Source: Jaltomata sinuosa (taxonomy: Eukaryota > Streptophyta > Magnoliopsida > Solanales > Solanaceae). Taken from it: a stretch of DNA of 64,000 bases. The position numbers and the translations under genes are program-made. The stretch spans positions 248,001 to 312,000 of the forward strand of contig QJPP01007221.1 in assembly GCA_003996215.1 (NCBI GenBank), given 5' to 3'. Below the pieces are notes generated by a model. It worked only from the letters and a program-made list of their open reading frames with translations. It did no database searches and was not told where the DNA came from. Below are positions 46,448 to 57,754 of this stretch, piece after piece; positions within the stretch are counted from its first letter, which is position 1, and each line of letters begins with the position of its first letter.

Positions 46448-48341
46448 TGTAACACCCCGTACGTTTTGTTTGTCTTTTAAGGTCTTAAGGAGCCTCTAGT
46501 ATGAAGTCAACTTCAAACGATCATCTCCCGATATATAAAGAGTTATAGGGCCTATGACCCACCAAATTAAAGGTCCTTCATTCTTCTTTCCAATGCCACT
46601 GCCCGCTCATCAATACAACTTTTGAGTAAGATGTTATGCCTTTTTTACTAGACACTGCCCGCTCTACGCGGCCAACCGTGTGAACGAGGTGTCCGCTGCA
46701 CGGGCGCGCGGGGAAGGAATCCCTACTTCTACATCCATGCGACCAGCCGCGTGGTCAAGGCTCCAGCCGCACGGCCGCGCATAAGAACACGCTATATAAG
46801 CATCCTAAAGTCAATTTTTCGAAAATTCTCATTCTTTCTCTCTTCTTTCAAGTCCCAAGTTGGTTTTGTCTCCTCTCCCAACCCTCCAACACCAAGGTAG
46901 GTTCCTCTCATATATTTCAAGGTATTCTTAATCTTTTTCAATCGTCAGTTGTGAATTCCTAACAAGATTCTACACAAAATCTTAAGGTTTCCAAGAGTAG
47001 CTAAGGCTAGGGTTTTTATCCCAAGAGTTTCTTTTCAAATCCTTCTTCTCCAAGGTATATTGAACAATCCTCTTTCAAACTAAGACTATTAGTATATCAT
47101 ATTTTAGTTGGCAGAGTGGTTTTGTACAAGTTTGATTATGGATTTTGTTGAATACTTTTCGGAAGGAGAACCCACTTGAACTAATGAACTCTTTTTCATG
47201 AAATTCTTCCTTGTTATTGATTTCACTTGAGAATAGAGGATTATTGCTTGAAATACGTAACCCTATTACTATGAAAAGCTTTTGGGTCAAATCTAACGTC
47301 ATGATTCTTTTGTGAATTATTTTACTACTTATATTTTGGCTTTTGATGAGAAAGAAAAGGATTTCTACATCCCTCGGTTTTGAAAGTGTGGTTTATGAAT
47401 TATGAAATCTTCAACCTTTGAGGGATTTGGTAAATGTATTTTAAATCCTTTAAATGATGGGACTAATGATGTATGAACTCATGAAATATTATGGAATGGT
47501 ATGTATGTGTTTTACTGACACGGGTAAATGTGGTAAATGTGTTTTACTGGTAAATATTATGGTAAATGTGTTTTACTGACACGGGTATGAGTTGAACGAG
47601 GCTCTTCCCTCTGAGTCGAACGGGGCTCCCTACTGTACGCTTGATTTGTTTAGTTGTATATAGTCATGAGGTGATTATGATAAGATGCTCCAATCCTTGC
47701 AGCAAACTTGGATTGGAGGCTCAGCCGATCGAGCTATGGTCGGACCAACATAGCCCATGGGAAACTAAATGTCGGTGATACCATCTAGTCCAGAAGTAAT
47801 ATATTCATGTAACTGTCATATTTATGATTTGAAATTGCCCCATCTTCTATATTTATGATCTATGTGGTATTTTGTCTTGCCTTATAAATTGTGATATCCC
47901 TTCCCCTGGGTTGTATGCCAGTACTCATCGTACTGACCATCCTCGGATGCTGCATCTTTTTATGATACGGGTTCAGAGGTCTTTCCTCGCGGTTCCGTGC
48001 AACATTAGGATTCTAGGGATATCATCTAGCAAGTGGTGAGCCCCCCTCTCTTTCGGAAGGCACATAGTTTCTATTCTTTAGATGTTGGACCAGTTTTCTT
48101 GGTTTTATGGTATCGTCGGGGCCATGTCCCGACTTAGGAGTTAGTCTTTATGTTAGAGGCTTTGTAGACTGGTATTAGTAAGACTTTGGTTGATTACCTT
48201 ATTCAAATAGATTTCTCTTGTATATTGGGCTTGCTTTCGCAATTATTTATACTGGTGCAAATGATGTATGCTAAGGGATTACTCAGGCCTCTTTGGTCTG
48301 GGTTGCTCATTACGTCTGGGGCCTAGCCTCGGGTCGTGACA
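46448..48341 (+). repeat. 3' LTR of gypsy element 1
   Basis: 1,894 bp. It lacks about 45 bp present in the 5' LTR after position 46505 and has a rearranged block at 47497-47588. Otherwise it is collinear with 39263-41314. Confidence 0.92.
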
Positions 48342-48589
48342 ACTACTTTATATATGTAGTTATTTAATACTAAAGGTAGTATGAGAAAAAGTAATAAAAC
48401 TCTCTTAATTCGTTAAAATAGACAAGTACAATGAAATATATAAAATTGACAAGTAAATTAAATTAAATATATAATTTTTGTATAGAGATCAACTAAAATA
48501 AAATGGAGAAAATAATTAATCATATCTTAATTTATTTTGTATCATTTATTTTTAATAAGAACGACAAGTAAACTGAATCAGATGGAGTA

Positions 48590-48968
48590 CCACAACATAA
48601 CCAAAAGGGGGTGAGGACAAATCAAGGATGTGAAAAGAAACGAATAGGAGGAAGAGAGAAATAAAAAAAATGTGAGGAGAGATCTCAAAGAATGTTACTA
48701 CTAGAGCGTACATAGGTCGATCTGATTCGTTTTTTTATTAGTTGAATCAAACTAATTATGTAAATTTTTTAAATTTATAAATCAAATTAAAATAATAAAA
48801 ATCAATTTTTGTCTTGTTTTTATTTATTTATTTATTTTGCAATAAATTTTTCACAATACATATTTATTTTACGAAATTGTATGAGTATAGTGTCGATTTT
48901 TATGATTATACCATCATCATACGTATTTGCATGAGCATTTTGTCTTCCAGAGTCCCCTAGATATTTGT
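48590..48968. other. No gene seen
   Basis: AT-rich spacer between the Stowaway end and the second solo LTR. Confidence 0.4.
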
Positions 48969-49205
48969 TGTAACGCCCCGTAAATTTTAACGTTCCTCAT
49001 TGTGCTGGTAGAACTAAGAAAGATGAGTTTATTGGAGTTTAGAATCATTGGGAATGTTGTTAGATTGATCCGGAGAATTTTTGTGAATAAGGAACGCGAG
49101 AAAAATATATTTTGGGGCCCAAAAATAGTATATTACCGTGTAAGCCCCGTGCCATGGAGAACGGGGCCATGAAAGATCAATTTTTGGCTCGAACCAGTAG
49201 AGGTG

Positions 49206-49300
49206 CGCGACAGCAGAGTGTCACGGAGGTTGGCCTACGCGATAAGCAGCGTGTCACGGAGGCTGGCCTCCGCGATAAGCAGCATGTCATGGAGCTGGCC
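49206..49300 (+). repeat. GC-rich tandem repeat inside solo LTR 2
   Basis: Three units share GTGTCACGGAGG and CGCGATAAGCAGC with about 35-bp spacing; counterpart of 14411-14507. Confidence 0.75.
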
Positions 49301-50189
49301 TTAGGTGATTTCCTTCTTGATTTCTCACGCATTTTAAAGGAGCTTTTTGGTTCTTTCTTTATCCAAACTCATCCCCCATATAGTCTAAATATTCCTAAGT
49401 CCTTAAGGCACGACTTAGAGACTCAAAAACACGTTACTTCTCTCCTCAAGGTTCCTAGAAGCAAGAGCACTTAGGGTTCATAGTTCAAAGGCAAGACTAA
49501 AGTTTTCTTCGCTTTCTCCATCAAAAGGTATGTAGAACAATCCCCTTTCAACCAAACCCATATTTATTATCGTTCTCCTATCAAATATGAAATCTACACT
49601 AGTATTGTATGTGAATAGTTGAAGGGTTTTCGAAAGGAAAAGATTACTTGAAATTTTCAAACGTTTTCTATTAAATCATTCGTATCTATTTATCATTTTG
49701 AAGCTATTATTAGGAGTATGATTTTTATTATGGGTTGTTGAAGTTGGGGCAGATTTGAGACTTACAGTAACGTTTCTTTTGAAAGTTGATTTACTATCCA
49801 ATTATTGGCTTTGGACGAAAAGAAAAGAATCTTCCTAAATTCCTCGATTTTGAAATGATTACTTGTTAAATGATGAGATTTTAACCTTGAGGGGGCTTAT
49901 GTATTAAATGAGTTTGACATCCTTAAATACGGGAGTAGTGATATATAAATGATGATGGCATAAATTGTTAAGAGCGACATGTAAGTCTTGGTATGACGAT
50001 ACCAACCTACGAATGCCTTATGAATGTTAAGAGTCCCTAATGAGTGATTTACTAAACGTTTTGAAATATTAAAAATATGGGTTTAAGAGGATTAGATGGT
50101 TAACCGAGAAGGTATAAGTCGAACGGGGCTCATTACCTGAAATCGTGTTTTGCCGATGCGGGTATGAGTCAAACGGGGCTCTTCACTAT

Positions 50190-53100
50190 TGTAATGACTC
50201 TTCCGGTCATTTTCGCGTATACGTTTTCCTTGTACTCTTAGAGCTTTCCTGTAGCGCCCCCAAGTCATTTATGGCTTGCTGGGACCAGTGGTTCGGTGCC
50301 CTGGCCGTTCGGTTGGTCTTTATGACTAATTCCCTGTCTTAGGAGCTGAGTATTAAAATTCACGCTATGGTGATTTTCAATATATGACCTTAACCTTCAT
50401 CCAGTAGCAAAGGCTTGCGAGCCTAAAATTGAGAATTTTATTAACACTGCGTGTAATTAAAAATATTTTATTTAAGAGTTGAATGTGGTAAAAAGTTATA
50501 TTTTTATTGCCGTCCTAAAATATTTTAAATGTTTATAAAAATAATATATACTTTAGTTATGATATATTTGTGTATGTATTTATTTTATAAGAGTTTTATA
50601 AATTATTAATATTTTAACGAAGATAGTTAGTTTAGTTATGTTGAATATTAATATTATTATATAGTAGATTTTATTTAAAATAATTTTCTATTTATTATGA
50701 TATATTCAAAAAGTTATATTTATTTTACCACGAGTCTATGTAATACCCGAGTATATACGTAGCGAGATAAATATAAGAGGTGTTACACCTCCACTTCCAC
50801 GTGGAAGTAGAGGGAGTGCACATCAGTGATTAATGGCCACACTTGGCAACTAATTGTAAGTGATATATATGGTGAGTAATAAGAATTGATCATTTTAAGA
50901 GAATGATGCATGTACGTATATATGTTGCTGCAAGCACTAACTATTGGATTTCTCCATTTTCCTTAAAGTTAAGCATTCAGTAGTGACTAAAAACAATATT
51001 TATTATGCACGTTAATGAGTGTTTTTGGTGAAGAAAACTATTTTTAAGCAATATTTGATTTCAGAAAGAAATTGATTATCTACGTCAAGTTATTCAAGTC
51101 CGAATTCGAGTTTGATTTTATTTCGGAGCTTCTCGGAGCGATTCAAGCTTGGACATCATCGTCCTAGCAGCTTGTCATCGGACGACAGGTAGGTTACGGT
51201 CTAACTCCTCTAGACTTCACATATATAGGATAAAATTGTATTAATGGGCATCCTTGGGTTGGGTTTATTAGGTTGGTACCACAGACCTTGACCGTTTTAT
51301 TCATGTCTGCCTACTTTTGTTCCTCCGATGCTTGTAGTACTTGCCGATATGTTTTATTTACCCTTGTGGTTCTGTGAGGCCTTGTTGACTCTGGAACATA
51401 GAAGGTGGGTTATTGGGAATGTCTGTGAGTCCTGGACATAGAAATATCCTTCTAGGCTGGTTATTCTTGTTGAGTAGTTGTGGGCCTGTGCAGGGCCGAT
51501 AGGTTGACTGTGAGTTGTTGGGCGGCTATTTGTGTTGATCATTCATTTCCATGCATATAAAGAGGATTTATCCATGTTTTACTACAGTTTTAGCTTCGGG
51601 CCTACTGGAATTTTTTTCTAAACCTTGCATGTCCCCGGGGGACCGTTTTCGATAGGAAATGAACTGAAAATGGTTTGATTTAACTTATGAATCTTCTTGG
51701 GGTAAAAGAAGGATAAATTATGATTTCTATCACCAGTTTTACTATTAACGCTAGACTCGGCAGGGCCGGGGTACTAGTTGAGTTTCTTACTAAATAGGGA
51801 TGATTTTAGTCTCGGTCGAACCAAGCATCTGAGATGACTTTCTACTGTTTAGACCCGGTTACGCCCAGGCACCCTTAGAGGGGGTTTTCAGATACTTTCC
51901 CACTACTTTAGTCCTGGACAGGGTCTGGGCATGCATATTCGAGACTGGGTCTCTATCTTAAACCCGAACATACTTTCGGATGACATGTCTTGATACTGAG
52001 TTTCAGTATGGGGTCTGGGACCTCCATGGACCTTGTCGTCCGGGCCTGGGGATTTGGGCTGCGTGTGCTAGAGAGAGGGTATACGGTGGAGTAGAGGTAT
52101 ACGGGCAATGTCCTTCCATGGAACCTACCTGCTGGGCTCGATCGACATCGAATGAGGTACATACAGAGTTTCTATCCCACCCTGAGGTTATCATGCATCA
52201 TATCGTCCAATGTTTGAGGTTCCACCCTTGTTTGCTGTTTTTTGAGTGTATGCTCCGGTTGTATGGGAGGCCGGAGGGTTTTGTTTTCACTTGTTTGCGT
52301 TCCTCGGTTGTATGGGCGGGCGGGGGACTGTAGGTAGCCTCTTGTTACTTATTTGAGGTGTTATCCCCTGTTACGGTTATGCTTATAATATTATGTACGG
52401 TTAAATTGTTACTTGTTGGATTTGAGATTGGTATGAGCAATTGGGTTATTAGTTCCTGTTTCCGAGCATGCCTACCTTTATTTTTCTCTTCTTTTCCTTG
52501 TACTTGAGGTTACCGATATACCGTCCATTTCTTAAACTTATTATGTATATGTTGTTATTGCAAGAGTCCCAGGTGTGTTGTTTCTTGCTTACACCTGTGC
52601 CTATTGTGTATATATATTCTACTTGCTAGCCTTGTATGTTGTTCTGTTGACTTCCCTATGGGCTAGTTCCTGTGTACTTTTCATTGATTTCCATGACTAC
52701 TTGCTTTTATTTCGTCTATTACTGCTCTTTTATTTTATATATGCCCAGTTGGCCTATGATACCTACTGGGTACTGGTTTCCTTGCAATTGGTGCTCATAC
52801 TACACTCTGCATCTTCTGGTGCAGATCCCAGTGTGGGACATCGTCGCTAGCTTATTGGAGATTCGTGCTCGGAGATCTTTTGGAGACTACTTCAGACTGA
52901 GGGTGATCTCTTGGTGACCAGAGCTTAGCTTTAGTTTATCTTTTGCTTTATGTACTCTATTACCATTTGGAGACATCTGTATATATTGTTTTGGATCCTT
53001 TCGTACTTCTGACATGTAGATTCGCCTCTATACTATAATACTAGGTTTTGGGGTTTGGTTTAGCTTCCGCATATGTATATATATTCCTGTTATCTATTTT

Positions 53101-53253
53101 TTCATCTTGTTGCTTTGCTTTCGCTCGATTATATCATTTCTTCTGCTTAACTGTTAGCTAGTAGCCCATTACTAACTGTTCCGGGCTACGGGGATTGATT
53201 CACTTATTGGGGGATTGTAGGTGCCATCATGACCACGAAATTGGGTCGTGATA
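50190..53253 (+). repeat. 5' LTR of gypsy element 2
   Basis: Collinear with 57755-60813, mostly transitions apart. Contains an AT-rich part (50450-50740) and a near-perfect 26-bp palindrome around CACGTG at 50788-50813. Its last bases are CGTGATA, where the 3' LTR has CGTGACA. Open frames within it (for example 52575-52850) are not supported as genes. Confidence 0.92.
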
Positions 53254-53255
53254 GC

Positions 53256-53268
53256 TTGGTATCAGAGC
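53256..53268 (+). promoter_or_regulatory. Primer binding site, tRNA-iMet
   Basis: TTGGTATCAGAGC two bases after the 5' LTR. Confidence 0.9.
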
Positions 53269-53466
53269 CTAGTTTCACCAGTGTCATCGGTATAGGAGTC
53301 AATGTCTAGTGGAGTCCTGCGGATTGGGGCGGAGACATCCGTACTTAATCTTTGGGAGGCTATAGTGACATCTTAGGAAATACTATTTTCTTATTGCCTC
53401 TATATTGTGCATCTTATCCTTGATGGTTTCCTGAAATATCACTTATTATAGTTCATTCTATCGCGG

Positions 53467-54260
53467 ATGGTTCGTACGAGAGCAGTTTACCAGGCTTATC
53501 CAGGGTTTTATGATCGTATCAGAATATGAGACCCGTTTCCATCAGCTTGCTCCATTTGGGGCCATGATTATGCCTAGCAAGCCTGACAGAGTCTGTAGGT
53601 TTATTTGGGGGATACAAAGAGAGTTTACAGAGCCAGTAGAGATATTGGTTACTGGTGGTCGGTCATTCCAGGCTATTATGGACTATGCCCATACTGTAGA
53701 GGATTTGCATCATCATGAATCCGGGGCCAGAGATAAAAGGCCTCGACATCACGGTTGCTACAGTGGTTCCCGTCATGGTAGTAGAGGTTCAGGTCAGTGG
53801 GGCCAAGGTTATCAGCCACAGCATCACCAGGGTCAGTCTAGTCGATCGGTTCAGGCTTTGCTTTAGACTTTTGGCAATTGTCAGTTTGAGCAGGGGCAGA
53901 GTAGCTAGCAGGGTTACAGTGGTCAGACTCCGAGGGGTTCAGTTTCTGGGGCATCAGGTTATGGTGACCATACGGGTTCAGTTGTTTCATCTCGACATGG
54001 TGGGCTGTCAGGGTCCTACTATTGTTACAGTGTTAGCGGTTACTACGCCAGGGATTGCCCCTAGTGGGGTTCAGCTTGCTATGATTGTGGTGTTATTAGC
54101 CATTTTGCTAGAGATTTCCCCCAGAGGGGTACAGTTCAGCCCGCAGCTCAACCCATGTGAGCAGTTCAGCCACCGATTAGAGAGGGTGGTGGTCAGGCTA
54201 GAGGTGGTGCCTCGTATGGCAGAGAAGGTGGTAGGGATGGCGGTCAGACAGTAGTCGTCA
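53467..54260 (+). pseudogene. gag: gag of gypsy element 2, internally deleted
   Basis: MVRTRAV at 53467 is the usual gag start, but within 40 bp it passes by frame change to MIVSEYETRFHQLAPFG, which normally lies about 150-200 residues further on. The N-terminal capsid half is therefore deleted. Later come a QGQ-rich linker and two decayed knuckles, CYSVSGYYARDCP and CYDCGVISHFARDFP (last Cys to Phe), near 54030-54125. Confidence 0.8.
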
Positions 54261-54267
54261 GTTTTAC

Positions 54268-54800
54268 GTGGTCCCTGGGAGACCGAAGGCAGAGGCCTCC
54301 AATGCGGTGATCACAGGTATGATTTTGGTGTGCCGTCACTATGCTTTGGCTTTGTTTGATCCTCTATTTACTTGTTCATATGTATCTGTCTACTTTGTGC
54401 CTTGTTTGGGGTTGGCTAGTGAGCCTTTATCTGTTCCTGTTTCTGTTTTGACCCCAGTAGGAGATTCTTTAGTAGTGGATCAGATTGTGAGATCCTGTGT
54501 AATATCTGTTGGTGATTTGGAGACTTGGGGTGATTTGATTATACTCAATATGTTAGATTTTGATGTGATACTGGGCATGGACTGGTTATCCCCTCACCAT
54601 GCAGTTTTGGATTGTCATGCCAAGACCGTTACCATAGTCGTGCCCGGTGTATCCCCGATTGTGTGGTAGGGTTCTTTTAGCCATGCACCATCTGAGATCA
54701 TCTCTTGTCTTCGAGCTAGGAAGTTAATTTCCCGTAGGTGTTTAGCTTATCTAGCATATGTCTGAGATGCTAGTGCTGACCCTTCGTCTCCTGAGTCTGT
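54268..54800 (+). pseudogene. Aspartic protease of gypsy element 2
   Basis: HYALALFDPLFTCSYVSVYF is the active-site region (lineage norm D-P-G) and LNMLDFDVILGMDWLSPHHA the conserved second motif. Stops at 54667-54669 (TAG, likely from CAG) and 54763-54765 (TGA, likely from CGA) lie in the linker to RT. Confidence 0.8.
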
Positions 54801-54804
54801 TCCT

Positions 54805-56140
54805 GTGGTTAAAGACTTCCTAGATTTGTTCCCTACCGACCTGCCAAGCCTCCCACCTAAGAGAGATATCGACTTTGCTATTGAGTTAGAGCCAGGTACC
54901 AGGCTAATTTCCATTTCTCCTTACCGTATGGCTCCAGCTGAGTTGAGAGAGCTTAAGGAGCAGCTTCATGATTTGTTAGCTAAGGTTTTTATTAGGCCGA
55001 GTGTATCGCCTTGGGTGCTCCCATTCTGTTTATGAAGAATAAGGATAGGTTGATGCGGATGTGTATTGATTATCGGCAGCTAAATAGGGTGACAGTGAAA
55101 AATAGATATCCAATGCCGATGATTGATGACTTGTTTGATCAGCTTCAGGGTTCAGCCATGTTTTCGAAGATTGATTTGAGGTCCGTCTACCATCAGTTGA
55201 GGATTAGGGCGGAGGACATCTCTAAGACAACATTCAGGACATGTTATGGCCATTATGAGTTCCTGGTGATGTCTTTTGGGTTGACTAATGCCCCCGCAAC
55301 CTTTATGAACTTGATTCCCAGGGTGCTTGGCCCGTATTTGGGCTCATTTATGATAGTTTTCATAGATGACATCCTAGTATACTTGCGGAGTAGAGATGAG
55401 CATGAGCAGCACTTGAGGATTATACTCCAAACTTTGAGAGATCATCGGCTTTATGCCAAGTTCTCAAAGTGCGAGTTTTGGCTTGAGCCAGTTGCATTCC
55501 TTGGGTACGTGGTATTTAAGGATGGGATTAGGGTTGATCCGGGAAAGATTTCAACAGTTTGTGATTGGCCTACACATACTACTGCTACTGAAGTCTGCAG
55601 CTTTGTTGGGTTAGCAGGTTACTACAGACGGTTCATTCAGGGATTTTCTTCCATAGCAGCACCCTTAACTATACTGACTAGGAAGGATGTCCCATTTCAG
55701 TGGTCGGATCAGTGCGAGGATAGCTTCCAGAGGCTTAGGGCCTTATTGACTTCAACTCCAGTTTTGACTTTGTCGGTTGAGGGTCAGAGCTTCTTCGTGT
55801 ATTGTGATGCTTCTGGGGTTGGTCTTGGTTGCGTGTTGATGCAGCAGGGTTGATTGATAGCATATGTGTCGAGGCAGCTGAAGGCTCACGAGCGCAATTA
55901 CCCCACTCATGACTTAGAGTTGGCGGCGGTAGTCTTCGCGCTCAAGATCTGGAGGCAATATTTATATGGAGTTCATTGTGAAGTATTCAGCGATTATCGT
56001 AGTCTTCAGTACATTGTGAGTCAGCGAAAGCTGAACTCGAGGTAGAGGAGATGGACTGAGCTACTGAAGGACTATGATCTCACTATTCTTTATCATCCGG
56101 GCAAGGCAAACATGGTAGCAGGTTCCTTGAGTTAGAAGAT
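54805..56140 (+). pseudogene. Reverse transcriptase and RNase H of gypsy element 2
   Basis: PPKRDIDFAIELEPGTRLIS, a 1-nt loss at about 55012 (SPWGAPIL), then RMCIDYRQLNRVTVKNRYPM, MFSKIDLRSVYHQLRI, LVMSFGLTNAPATFMNLI and intact FIDDILVY, FAKFSKCEFWLEPVAFLGY-type sequence and RNase H FVYCDASGVGLGCVLMQQG, HDLELAAVVFALKIWRQYLY. Stops at 55851-55853 (TGA from CGA) and 56043-56045 (TAG from CAG) interrupt RNase H. Confidence 0.92.
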
Positions 56141-57384
56141 GGTGAGTATGGGCAGCTTAGCTTTTCTTTCAGTTTCTGAGCGACCGTTTGCCTTGGACAT
56201 CCAGTCCTTGGCTAACCGTTTGGTTAGGCTTGACTTGTAGGATCCTAGCAGAGTTCTCCCCAGTATTGAGGTTCGTTCCACCCTAATTGATCATATTCAG
56301 AGCCGTCAGTTTGAGGGTCCGTGGTTGTGTAACCTTCATGATCAGGTTATTCAGGGTAAGGCCAGTCGGGCTACTCTAGATTCAGATGGGGTTCTGAGGT
56401 TTGATAGCCGCCTTTGTGTTCCGAGGGTTGGTGATTTGATTCAGTTTATTCTTTGTGAGGCACATTGTTCTAGGTATTCCATCCATCCTGGCGCAGCCAA
56501 GATATATAGAGATTTGAGGCAGCTTTACTGGTGGAGTGGTATGAAGCGGGACGTAGCAGAGTTTGTATCTCGGTGCTTGAACTGTCAGCAGGTGAAGTTC
56601 AAGCACATGAGACTTGGTGGTTTGATGCAGCGACTTCCTATTCCTGAGTGGAAGTTGGAAGGGATTACTATAGATTTCATAGTTAGTTTGCCACGCCCTT
56701 CCAGAGGTTTTGACTCTATTTGGGTGATTGTTGATCGGCTGACTAAGTCAGCGCACTTCTTTCCAGTTCAGACTACTTACAGTGCAGAGAGGTTAGCTCA
56801 GATTTACCTTCGGGAAGTTGTTCGATTGCACGGGGTCCTAGTTTCTATCATTTCATACCGCGGCACTCAGTTCACATCTCAGTTCTGGAGGTCTATTCAG
56901 CGAAATTTGGGTACAGAGGTTCATCTTAGTACTGCTTTCCACCCTCAGACAGATGGCCAATCCGAGAGGACTATTCAGATCCTGGAGGACATGCTTCGGG
57001 CCTGTGTTCTTGACTTTGGAGGTTTTTGGGATCATTTTGTGCCTTTATAATAATAGTTTTCATTCGAGTATTGGCATGGCACCTTTCGAGGCTTTGTATG
57101 GTAGGCATTGTAGATCGCTAGTTGGTTGGTTTGATGGTTTTGAGTCTAGGCCACAGAGTACAGATTTGCTTCGAGATTCCTTAGATCGAGTTCGAGTGAT
57201 TCAGGATAGAATTCGGGCAGCTCAGAGTAGGCAGAAGAGTTATACCGATCATAGGATTCGTGCCATGGAGTTTAGTGTTGGTGACTTGGTATTTCTTTGT
57301 GTAGCGCCCATGAAGGGCGTGGTGATATTTGGTAGGCGGGGCAAGCTTAGCCCCAGGTACATTAGGTCGTTTGAGATTCTTTAG
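56141..57384 (+). pseudogene. Integrase of gypsy element 2
   Basis: MVSMGSLAFLSVSERP opens the segment. Zinc site: HCSRYSIHPGAAKIYRDLR and CLNCQQVKFKH. Catalytic region: TIDFIVSLPRP, then SIISYRGTQFTSQFW, where the second catalytic Asp is Tyr, then DGQSERTIQILEDMLRAC. A frameshift near 57035-57050 precedes NNSFHSSIGMAPFEALYG. A stop near 56238 also breaks it. Confidence 0.9.
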
Positions 57385-57744
57385 AGGGTTGGTAGTGTTG
57401 CCTATCAGTTAGCCTTGCCTCCGATGTTTTCAGTTATACATCCCGTATTTCATGTTTTGATGTTGCACCGGTATGTTCCAGACGAGTCTCATGTGTTGCA
57501 GTGGAATTTAGTTCAGTTGGATGAGAGTTTAGCCTTTGTTGAGAAACTGGTAGCTATTTTGGCCAGAGATGTCAGGAGATTGAGGTCTCGAGAGATCCTG
57601 GTTGTTAAGGTTCAGTGGAGGCACCGTCTAGTTGAGGAGACTACCTGGGAGACCGAGAGAGGTATGCGGGCTAAGTATCCACAACTGTTTGAGCCTTCAG
57701 GTACTTCATTGTCCTTGAATTTCGAGGATGAAAGTCCGTTTTAG
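57385..57744 (+). pseudogene. Chromodomain-like C-terminus of gypsy element 2
   Basis: VGSVAYQLALPPMFSVIHPV, FHVLMLHRYVPDESHV, then RDVRRLRSREILVVKVQWRH, RLVEETTWETERGMRAKYPQ to the stop after SPF. Same layout as in element 1. Confidence 0.8.
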
Positions 57745-57754
57745 TAGTGGATGA

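Larger units (their letters stand above)
39263..48341 (+). mobile_element. Complete Ty3/gypsy chromodomain element, 9.1 kb
   Basis: LTRs 39263-41314 and 46448-48341 start TGTAAC(G/A)CCCCGTACG and end CATGACA or CGTGACA. ACTAC at 39258-39262 and 48342-48346 is a perfect 5-bp TSD. Between them are a tRNA-iMet primer site, gag, protease, RT, RNase H, integrase, a chromodomain-like C-terminus and a polypurine tract, the chromovirus layout (Tekay/Del-like by LTR size; inference). At least eight stops or frameshifts make it non-autonomous. Confidence 0.93.
39131..48589 (+). mobile_element. Stowaway-like MITE, split by the gypsy element
   Basis: Left end TACTCCCTCCTTTTCATATT and right end, read inward, TACTCCATCTGATTCAG; TA flanks both. 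Internal words GTTGACCTGACATACTC, AAAATAGACAAGTA and CGACAAGTAA are typical of solanaceous Stowaway elements. Without the insertion the element is about 371 bp (39133-39262 plus 48347-48587). Confidence 0.65.

Noticed and set aside
51953..52333. Overlapping frames on both strands, also at 59515-59895
   Set aside because: Present only because the LTR is repeated; opposite-strand and shifted frames, no motif.
52575..52917. Hydrophobic open frames (about 80-90 codons) repeated at 60185-60461
   Set aside because: They lie inside the two LTR copies of gypsy element 2, overlap in two frames, and have no recognisable domain; chance frames in T-rich LTR sequence.
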